Shown: piece by piece, positions 5,915-11,956 of the stretch | Position numbering within the stretch: position 1 is the first letter of the stretch | Layout: each line of letters starts with the position of its first letter | NCBI GenBank assembly: GCA_025352345.1 | Contig: JANXTP010000413.1 | Span: 1 to 11,956, forward strand | Source of the DNA: Burkholderiales bacterium | Lineage (GTDB): Bacteria > Pseudomonadota > Gammaproteobacteria > Burkholderiales > Burkholderiaceae_C | Reading direction: 5' to 3' | Length of the DNA stretch: 11,956 nucleotides | Notes under the pieces: generated by a model | What the model saw: the letters and a program-made list of their open reading frames with translations, nothing else | Database searches by the model: none | What the model was told of the DNA's origin: nothing | Program-made: the position numbers and the translations under genes

Positions 5915-6925
5915 TCACGCGGCTCTCATGCCCAGCGTTTCCAGCAACGCCTGATCGGCCGTCACATCCGGGTTGCCGGTGACCAACAACTTGTCGCCGT
6001 AGAAGATCGAGTTCGCACCAGCCACGAAGCACAGCGCCTGCACCGCATCACCCAGCGCCTGGCGGCCAGCTGACAAGCGCACGCGGGTGCGCGGCATGGT
6101 GATGCGGGCGGCGGCGATCGTGCGCACGAACTCGAACGGGTCGAGCGGTGCCTGTTCCGCCAGCGGGGTGCCAGCGACTGGCACCAGGTGGTTGATCGGC
6201 ACCGACTCGGGGTAAGGCTCCATGTTGGCCAGCTCGGCGATCAGTGCGGCGCGCTGCGTGCGTGATTCACCCATGCCGACGATGCCACCGCAGCACACCT
6301 TCACGCCCGCGCCGCGCACGCGTTGCAGCGTGTCGATGCGGTCCTCGAACTGCCGCGTCTGCACGATGTCGGCGTACTTGTCCGGCGCGGTGTCGATGTT
6401 GTGGTTGTAGTAATCGAGGCCGGCATCGCGCAAGGCTTCAGCATGCCCGTCGCCCAGCATGCCCAGCGTCGCGCAGGTTTCCAGCCCCAGGCTTTTCACC
6501 GCGCTGATCAGCTGCGCCACCTTCTCGATGTCGCGGTCCTTCGGGCCGCGCCAAGCGGCTCCCATGCAAAAGCGGGTGGCGCCGGCGGCCTGTGCCTGAC
6601 GCGCGGCGGCCAGCACGTCGTCGACCTTCATCAGCGATGTCGCCTCGACGCCGGTGTCATACGCTGCCGACTGCGGGCAGTAGGAACAGTTCTCGGCACA
6701 GCCGCCGGTCTTGATCGACAGCAGTGTGGAGAGCTGCACCTCGGCCGGGTCGAAATTCGCGCGGTGCACCGTCTGCGCCTGGTACAGCAGCTCGGTGAAC
6801 GGCAGCGCAAACAGCGCTTCGATCTGCTCGACCTGCCAGCGCTTCGCGTCGGGGTGGGCAGCGTTGGCTGCCGTGGCAGGGCGCACGAGTTGGATGGGCG
6901 CGGCTTGGATGGAGGCTGTGGACAT
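5915..6925 (-). CDS. bioB: Biotin synthase
   Basis: BioB is a radical SAM enzyme that inserts sulfur into dethiobiotin, the last step of biotin synthesis. Counting 336 residues from the ATG at 6925, the motif CAENCSYC gives Cys76, Cys80 and Cys83 for the [4Fe-4S]/SAM cluster. Cys120, Cys151, Cys211 and Arg283 match the [2Fe-2S] ligands Cys97, Cys128, Cys188 and Arg260 of E. coli BioB with a constant offset of 23. YYNHNIDT and FYGDKLLVTGNPD near the end are also characteristic. All key residues are intact. A TTG at 6955 would add ten residues, but the ATG gives the cleaner start. It sits between scpA (67-nt gap) and panB (22-nt gap), apart from other bio genes, which are not in the window. Confidence 0.97.
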   Translation of the reverse strand: MSTASIQAAPIQLVRPATAANAAHPDAKRWQVEQIEALFALPFTELLYQAQTVHRANFDPAEVQLSTLLSIKTGGCAENCSYCPQSAAYDTGVEATSLMKVDDVLAAARQAQAAGATRFCMGAAWRGPKDRDIEKVAQLISAVKSLGLETCATLGMLGDGHAEALRDAGLDYYNHNIDTAPDKYADIVQTRQFEDRIDTLQRVRGAGVKVCCGGIVGMGESRTQRAALIAELANMEPYPESVPINHLVPVAGTPLAEQAPLDPFEFVRTIAAARITMPRTRVRLSAGRQALGDAVQALCFVAGANSIFYGDKLLVTGNPDVTADQALLETLGMRAA

Positions 6926-6992
6926 GGTCAGGGTCTCGCTTGGATGCGCAGGCAATGATGCGTCGGATCAGAAAGAAAGGGGTGGCTCGCCG

Positions 6993-7865
6993 TCAAACCG
7001 CCTGGTAGGCCAGCCGCACATAGATCGGTGCGTAGGCCTCGGCCTGGGTGATTTCCAGCAGGCATTCTCGCGCCAGTTCGAGCATCGCGATGAAGGTGAC
7101 GACCAGCACTGGCTGGCCGCGCGACACGTCGAACAGCTCATGAAATTCCACGAATTTTCGGCCCTGCAGCGCACGCAGCACGATGCTCATGTGTTCGCGC
7201 ACGCTCAAGTGTTCACGGTTGATGGTGTGGTGCTGATTCAGGTTGGCGCGCTTCATCACGTCGGCCCAGGCGGCACGCAGTTCGTCGGGCGCGACATCGG
7301 GGAAGCGCGGCGCCAGCGATTGCTCGATGTGCACCTGCGCGCGCAGGAAGTCGCGGCCGATCACCGGCAGCGCGTCGAGGCGGGCGGCGGCCAGCTTCAT
7401 CTGTTCGTACTCGACCAGCCGGCGCACCAGCTCGGCGCGCGGGTCTTCCGGCTCGGTGCCGTCGGCGCTCTTCTTCGGCGGCAGCAGCATGCGCGACTTG
7501 ATCTCGATCAGCATCGCCGCCATCAGCAGGTATTCGCTGGCGAGTTCGAGGTTGGTCTTGCGGATCTGCTCGACGTAGGCGAGGTACTGGCGCGTCACGT
7601 CGGCCAGCGGGATGTCGAGGATGTTGAAGTTTTGCCGGCGTATCAGGTACAGCAGCAAGTCGAGCGGGCCCTCGAAGGCCTCGAGGAACAGGCGCAGTGC
7701 ATCGGGCGGGATGTACAGGTCGTGGGGCAGCTTGAACAGCGGCTCGCCGTACAGCCGTGCCACGGCCACGCCGTCGAGCGCCAGCGGTGGGGCGTCTGCC
7801 GCCTCGTCGGCGATCAGGGCTTGCAGCTCGGGCGGCTCCAGCAGCGCAGGGCCGGGCAGGTTCAT
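6993..7865 (-). CDS. scpA: Segregation and condensation protein A
   Basis: ScpA is the kleisin subunit that bridges the SMC heads in the bacterial condensin complex with ScpB and organises newly replicated chromosomes. The 290-residue protein has a non-conserved N-terminal extension of about 55 residues. The kleisin signature LEAFEGPLDLLLYLIRRQ spans about 61-78, followed by FNILDIPLADVTRQYL. ASEYLLMAAMLIEIKSRMLLP is the helix that binds the SMC neck. The C-terminal winged-helix region lies around HLSVREHMSIVLRAL to the end, with VVTFIAMLELAR. The start ATG at 7865 lacks an obvious Shine-Dalgarno. It is 28 nt downstream of the DUF3460 gene. SMC and ScpB genes are not in the window. Confidence 0.95.
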   Translation of the reverse strand: MNLPGPALLEPPELQALIADEAADAPPLALDGVAVARLYGEPLFKLPHDLYIPPDALRLFLEAFEGPLDLLLYLIRRQNFNILDIPLADVTRQYLAYVEQIRKTNLELASEYLLMAAMLIEIKSRMLLPPKKSADGTEPEDPRAELVRRLVEYEQMKLAAARLDALPVIGRDFLRAQVHIEQSLAPRFPDVAPDELRAAWADVMKRANLNQHHTINREHLSVREHMSIVLRALQGRKFVEFHELFDVSRGQPVLVVTFIAMLELARECLLEITQAEAYAPIYVRLAYQAV

Positions 7866-7893
7866 GGGACAGATTCAGGCCGCGCGCCGTGCC

Positions 7894-8097
7894 TCACTTC
7901 GGCCCGGTCTGGTACACATAAGGCTGCTGCGGCACGCGCGAGTCGGCGTCGTCGGCCTGCGCATCGCGGTCCACCCGCTGGTCCCACAGCAGCGCGCGTC
8001 CGGCACGCTGCTCGCTTTCCAGCGTCGGCTTCTTCGCCTTCAGCGATTCGATGAAGGCGGTCACGTCTGATTTATAGGGCTTCCAGAACAGAGGCAT
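7894..8097 (-). CDS. DUF3460 family small protein
   Basis: This is a 67-residue, charged, soluble protein starting MPLFWKPYKSDVTAFIESLK and containing QRAGRALLWDQ. Both are hallmarks of DUF3460, a small family largely restricted to Betaproteobacteria and habitually found directly upstream of scpA, as here. No function is known. The conserved WKPYKSD/TxFI start and the LLWD motif suggest a helical binding protein rather than an enzyme. It is the first gene of the minus-strand cluster leading to scpA, bioB, panB and panC. The cluster's promoter should lie in the 143-bp divergent gap 8098-8240, but I see no confident -10/-35 pair there. Confidence 0.9.
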   Translation of the reverse strand: MPLFWKPYKSDVTAFIESLKAKKPTLESEQRAGRALLWDQRVDRDAQADDADSRVPQQPYVYQTGPK

Positions 8098-8240
8098 AGC
8101 GTGGCGGGGCCTAAAACCGGAGGAGCCCTGAGTTTAACGGCGCACGCGCGAGGCACGTGGCCGCACCCCGCGCCACAACCCGGCGTTTCCCTGAGTGCCG
8201 ATTCATCAAATTTGAAGGGGTCGGCTGTCACCATCGCGTG

Positions 8241-9836
8241 ATGAAAGAAGTCGAGCTGAAGTTCCAGGTGCCGCCCGCGGCTCGCAAGGCGGTCGAAAGC
8301 GCGGTCGCCGGGCCACAGGCCGCACGGCGAGTGCGCTTGCGCGCCGCGTATTTCGACACACCGACGGGCGCACTGGCGGCGGCAGGTCTGGCGCTGCGCG
8401 TGCGCAAGGAGGGCCGTGCCTGGATGCAGACGCTCAAAGGCACATTGCCCGACGGCACCAGCATGACGCGAGCCGAGCACAACGTGTCACGCGCCGAGAC
8501 CGGTGCCACCGTGCCGGAGATCGATCCGCATCTGCACGCCGACACCCCCGTCGGCGCCGCGCTGCTGAAGGTGCTGCAGGACGCCGACGGCGCGTTGGTT
8601 CAGGTGATCGGCACCGACATCTGGCGGCGTGCCCGCGCGGTGCGGGTCACGGGTGGCGTGGTCGAGCTGGCATTCGATGTCGGCGTGATCGAGGCCGTCG
8701 CTGCGGTGCCGCTGCGACATCTGCCGGTGTGCGAACTCGAGATCGAGCTCAAGCGCGGCAGCCCGCAGCTGGTCGTGACCACCGCGCAGCGCTGGGTGGA
8801 GCGACACGGCCTGTGGCTGGACACCCGCAGCAAGGCCGAGCTCGGCCACCTGCTGTCGCGTGACGATGCGATGGCCGAGGCGCGCCGCGCCGGCGAGGTG
8901 AAGCTGGCCAAGGCCATGACGCCGGCCGCCGCGCTGGACGCGGTGCTGCGCTCCTGTCTGGCGCAGATCAGCGTCAACGCCAGCCAGATCGCGAGTGGCC
9001 GCCACGCGCCTGAGCACACGCACCAGTTGCGCGTCGGCCTGCGGCGGTTGCGAACTGCGCTGCGCTTCTTCGATGGCGCAAGGCTGGCCGACGCGATCGA
9101 CACGGCCGCGCGCGAGCAGCTGGCCGTTGACGCCGCCACGCTGTTTCGCCAGCTCGGTCAGGCGCGCGACCGCGCGGCGGTGGCCGAGCCGCTGGCGATC
9201 GAACTGGCGCGCGCGCTGGCGGCGGTGGGTCAGTCAGGCGAACCGCCCCGCCTGCCGGCCTCGGGCGACGAGGTCGATCCGACCGTGCTGGTGCGGCAGT
9301 CGACAGCACAGCGCCTGATGTTGAACCTGATCTCGCGGGTGCAGGGTGCTGACCCGGCGCGGGGATCGGTGGTGCAGCTGGCTGCGACAGGGCCCGACGC
9401 CGTCGTACCCGAGCCCTCGCTGCCACTGCGCCAGCGGCTCGCCAAGCGGCTCAACCGCTGGCACCGTCAGGTGCTGGTCGATGCGCAGGCCTTCGACACC
9501 GTCGACGACGAGGGCCGCCACCGGCTGCGCAAGCGCATCAAGCGGCTGCGCTATGCGGCGGAGTTCTCGGCCAGCCTGTTCGACGAGCGCACGGTGCGCG
9601 GCTACCTGAAAGCGCTGCGCGCCTTGCAGGAGCAGCTGGGCACCGTCAACGATGTGGCCGTCGGCATTGCGCTGTACTCGGCGGCGGCGCCTGCCGATGC
9701 GCGTGCGCTGTTCGCCCTTGGGTGGTTGGCCTCGCAGCGTGAACGCGCGCTGGCCGTCTGCAAGCCGGATCTGAAGCGGTTCATTCGATCAGTGCGCTTC
9801 TGGCGCGAGCGCCCGAAAAAATCAGCCGACAAATGA
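8241..9836 (+). CDS. CYTH and CHAD domain-containing protein (probable inorganic triphosphatase / polyphosphate-associated)
   Basis: The 531-residue cytoplasmic protein begins with a CYTH domain (about 1-205). Its diagnostic ExExK is EVELK at residues 3-7. The basic strands YFDTP, LALRVRKEG, WMQTLKG and CELEIELKRG (165-174) line the triphosphate tunnel. A CHAD domain fills about residues 230-525. It is a duplicated four-helix repeat with histidine/arginine-rich helices, HTHQLRVGLRRLRTALRFF (259-277) and RHRLRKRIKRLRYAAEF (around 426-442). CYTH enzymes such as E. coli YgiF hydrolyse inorganic triphosphate, and CHAD domains bind polyphosphate; these give the likely role. The ATG at 8241 was chosen because CYTH proteins start just before ExExK. 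The frame extends 28 codons further up without similarity. No clear Shine-Dalgarno is seen at the chosen start. Confidence 0.93.
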   Translation: MKEVELKFQVPPAARKAVESAVAGPQAARRVRLRAAYFDTPTGALAAAGLALRVRKEGRAWMQTLKGTLPDGTSMTRAEHNVSRAETGATVPEIDPHLHADTPVGAALLKVLQDADGALVQVIGTDIWRRARAVRVTGGVVELAFDVGVIEAVAAVPLRHLPVCELEIELKRGSPQLVVTTAQRWVERHGLWLDTRSKAELGHLLSRDDAMAEARRAGEVKLAKAMTPAAALDAVLRSCLAQISVNASQIASGRHAPEHTHQLRVGLRRLRTALRFFDGARLADAIDTAAREQLAVDAATLFRQLGQARDRAAVAEPLAIELARALAAVGQSGEPPRLPASGDEVDPTVLVRQSTAQRLMLNLISRVQGADPARGSVVQLAATGPDAVVPEPSLPLRQRLAKRLNRWHRQVLVDAQAFDTVDDEGRHRLRKRIKRLRYAAEFSASLFDERTVRGYLKALRALQEQLGTVNDVAVGIALYSAAAPADARALFALGWLASQRERALAVCKPDLKRFIRSVRFWRERPKKSADK

Positions 9837-9859
9837 CGGTCCGATCGAGGCGCGCCGAC

Positions 9860-11956
9860 TCACCTCACGCGCAGGCCCGGCGTGGCGCCCGGCCCCGGTT
9901 CCAGCACGTACAGCCCGGGATTCGCCTTGCCGTCGGCGTGGCTGGCGGCCAGCACCATGCCTTCGCTGACGCCGAACTTCATCTTGCGCGGCGCCAGATT
10001 GGCCACCAGCACCGTCAGCTTGCCGATCAGGTCGGCAGGCTGGTAGGCGCCCTTGATGCCGCTGAACACATTGCGAGTGCGTGGCTGACCGGCGGCATCG
10101 ACCTCGCCGACATCGAGCGTCAGCCGCAGCAGCTTGTCGGAGCCTGCAACGTGTTCGCAGTGGACGATCTTCGCGATGCGCAGGTCGATCTTCGCGAAGT
10201 CGTCGATACCGATGCTCTCGGCGATGTCCTCGCCACCGGGCTGCGGCAGTTCCACAACTGCCGCAGCCTGTGGCTCGAACAGCGCATCGAGCATCTTCGG
10301 ATCGACCCGCTGCATCAGGTGACGGTACTCGCCGATGGTGTGCGCGCCGAGCGCGCGGTGGACGTCGGCTGACACCAGCGGGGCGATCTTGAGGAAGGCC
10401 TCGACCTGCGCTGTCAGCGCTGGCAGCACCGGCTTCAGGTAGATGGTCAACAACCGGAACGCCTCGATGCACACGGTGCACACGTCATGCAGCACCGCGT
10501 CCTGGCCTTCCTTTTTCGCCAATTCCCAAGGCTTGTTCTGGTCGACGTATTCGTTGACACGGTCGGCCAGCAGCATGACCTCGCGCAGTGCCTTGCCGTA
10601 CTCGCGCTCGTCGTACAGCCGCTCGATGTCGGCGTGCCCGCTGCGCAGGTGGTCGAGCAGAACGCGGCCCTCGACGCCGACATCCGACGACAGCTTGCCG
10701 GCGAAGCGCTTGGTCAGAAAGCCCGCCGCGCGGCTGGCGATGTTGATGTACTTGCCGACCAGGTCGCTGTTGACCCGCGCGACGAAGTCATCGGGGTTGA
10801 AGTCCACGTCCTCGACCTTGCTGCTCAGCTTGGTCGCGATGTAGTAGCGCAGCCACTCGGCGTTCATGCCGAGCTGGAGGTACTTCAGCGGCGAGATGCC
10901 GGTGCCGCGGCTCTTGCTCATCTTCTCGCCGCTGACCGTGATGAAGCCGTGCGCGTAGACGCGGTCGGGCACCTTGCGACCCGAGAACTTCAGCATTGCC
11001 GGCCAGAACAGCGTGTGGAAGTAGGTGATGTCCTTGCCGATGAAGTGGATCTGCTCGACCGCCGGGTCGGCGATGAAGTCATCGAAGCTGCGCAGCTCGC
11101 CACGCGCCTTCGCCTTGCCCAGGTCGAAGTAGCTCTTGAGCGACGCCAGATAGCCCACCGGCGCATCCAGCCACACATAAAAGTACTTGCCCGGCGCGTC
11201 GGGGATCTCGATGCCGAAGTACGGCGCGTCGCGGCTGATGTCCCAGTCGCTCAGGCCGCCCTGGCCCTGGTCGTCCTTGGTGAACCATTCGCGGATCTTG
11301 TTGGCTACTTCGCTTTGCAGCCGCTCGCCGCCGGTCCAGGCTTCGAGGAATTCGACGCAGCGCGGATCGCTCAGCTTGAAGAAGAAATGCTCGCTGCTCT
11401 TCATCACCGGCGTCGCGCCGCTCAAGGTCGAGTACGGGTGCTTCAGGTCGGTGGGTGCATAGACCGCGCTGCACACTTCGCAGCTGTCGCCGTACTGGTC
11501 CTTCGCGCCGCACTTCGGGCACTCGCCCTTGATGTAGCGGTCAGGCAGGAACATGCCCTTGAGCGGGTCGTAGAACTGCTCGATGGTCTTGGTGGTGATC
11601 AGCGAGCCGTCGGCGCGGTCGCGCAGTTGGCGGTAGATGTCTTGCGCCAGCGCGGTGTTCTCGGGCGAATCGGTCGAGTGCCAGTGGTCGAAGGCGATGT
11701 GAAAGCCGTCGAGGTACTGCTGCCGCCCGGCAGCGATCTCGGCCACGAACTGCTGCGGCGTCTTGCCGGCCTTTTCGGCAGCGATCATGATCGGCGCGCC
11801 GTGCGCATCGTCGGCACCGACGAAATGCACCTCCACCGGGGCCCCGTCGTCGCTCACCTGCATCCGCTGAAAGCGCACCCAGATGTCGGCCTGGATGTAT
11901 TCCATCATGTGCCCGATGTGAAACGGCGCGTTGGCGTAGGGCAGGGCGGTGGTGAC
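9860..11956 (-). CDS. metG: Methionine--tRNA ligase (5' end outside window)
   Basis: This class I synthetase charges tRNA-Met, both initiator and elongator. About 698 residues are visible and the frame runs off the right edge; only a few N-terminal residues should be missing. The first visible residues are VTTALPYANAPFHIGH, where HIGH (11920-11909) is the ATP motif. An internal ATG at 11908 is not the start. A zinc knuckle CPKCG with CEVC (Cys at visible residues 146, 149, 159 and 162) marks the MetG1 type. KMSKS lies at 10924-10910. The anticodon-binding helical domain follows. The C-terminus (about 10190-9860) is a Trbp111-like tRNA-binding/dimerisation domain (KIDLRIAKIV, ANLAPRKMKFGVSEGM). 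It converges with the CYTH-CHAD gene; the 23-bp gap has no visible terminator. Confidence 0.97.
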   Translation of the reverse strand, partial: VTTALPYANAPFHIGHMMEYIQADIWVRFQRMQVSDDGAPVEVHFVGADDAHGAPIMIAAEKAGKTPQQFVAEIAAGRQQYLDGFHIAFDHWHSTDSPENTALAQDIYRQLRDRADGSLITTKTIEQFYDPLKGMFLPDRYIKGECPKCGAKDQYGDSCEVCSAVYAPTDLKHPYSTLSGATPVMKSSEHFFFKLSDPRCVEFLEAWTGGERLQSEVANKIREWFTKDDQGQGGLSDWDISRDAPYFGIEIPDAPGKYFYVWLDAPVGYLASLKSYFDLGKAKARGELRSFDDFIADPAVEQIHFIGKDITYFHTLFWPAMLKFSGRKVPDRVYAHGFITVSGEKMSKSRGTGISPLKYLQLGMNAEWLRYYIATKLSSKVEDVDFNPDDFVARVNSDLVGKYINIASRAAGFLTKRFAGKLSSDVGVEGRVLLDHLRSGHADIERLYDEREYGKALREVMLLADRVNEYVDQNKPWELAKKEGQDAVLHDVCTVCIEAFRLLTIYLKPVLPALTAQVEAFLKIAPLVSADVHRALGAHTIGEYRHLMQRVDPKMLDALFEPQAAAVVELPQPGGEDIAESIGIDDFAKIDLRIAKIVHCEHVAGSDKLLRLTLDVGEVDAAGQPRTRNVFSGIKGAYQPADLIGKLTVLVANLAPRKMKFGVSEGMVLAASHADGKANPGLYVLEPGPGATPGLRVR

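Noticed and set aside
5065..5982. 305-codon plus-strand open frame opposite panB
   Set aside because: It is antisense to panB and has shadow-type composition with no domain.
6711..8054. 447-codon plus-strand open frame opposite bioB and scpA
   Set aside because: It is antisense to two well-recognised genes. Its His/Gln/Arg-rich composition is the usual shadow of a high-GC coding strand and it has no recognisable domain.
8098..8240. Divergent promoter with a TAAACT-like -10 for the DUF3460-scpA cluster
   Set aside because: A single weak hexamer (around 8133-8138) has no acceptable -35 partner at 16-18 bp; not enough to call.
9837..9859. Terminator between the convergent CYTH-CHAD and metG genes
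   Set aside because: The 23-bp gap contains no stem-loop with a T-run on either strand.

Overview
The window is high-GC, densely packed chromosomal DNA. It most resembles a betaproteobacterium of the order Burkholderiales, in the Rubrivivax/Leptothrix/Ideonella-like group. That placement is inferred from gene order (a DUF3460 gene followed by scpA and pantothenate genes), from DUF1841 and DUF3299 proteins, and from a PEP-CTERM sorted protein. No RNA gene, CRISPR array, insertion sequence or phage gene was found.

Left part (1-3441). The window opens inside the last gene of an FtsX-type ABC transporter permease. A secreted DUF3299 protein starts 2 bases after its stop, so the two form an operon. 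Next, on the minus strand, is a diguanylate cyclase (GGDEF) pseudogene. Its N-terminal sensory/coiled-coil part and its last ~50 residues remain, but the catalytic core has been cut out, the two remnants are out of frame, and the expected start codon is a stop. A small DUF1841 gene and a secreted SGNH/GDSL hydrolase with a PEP-CTERM anchor follow on the plus strand.

Middle part (3492-8097). A plus-strand PAP2-family membrane phosphatase converges on a five-gene minus-strand cluster read from right to left: DUF3460 protein, scpA (chromosome condensation), bioB (biotin synthase), panB and panC (first and last steps of pantothenate synthesis). Gaps are 28, 67 and 22 nt, and panB abuts panC. The cluster therefore joins two cofactor pathways (biotin, pantothenate/CoA) with the condensin subunit gene.

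Right part (8241-11956). A divergent plus-strand gene encodes a CYTH-CHAD protein, linked to triphosphate/polyphosphate metabolism. It converges with metG (methionyl-tRNA synthetase), which runs off the right edge just upstream of its HIGH motif.

Most of the window is conserved housekeeping sequence. I did not find a convincing undescribed multi-gene system. The parts most worth a second look are the gutted GGDEF gene and its odd upstream region, the DUF3299/ABC operon end, the PEP-CTERM hydrolase, and the short repeats around gene boundaries.
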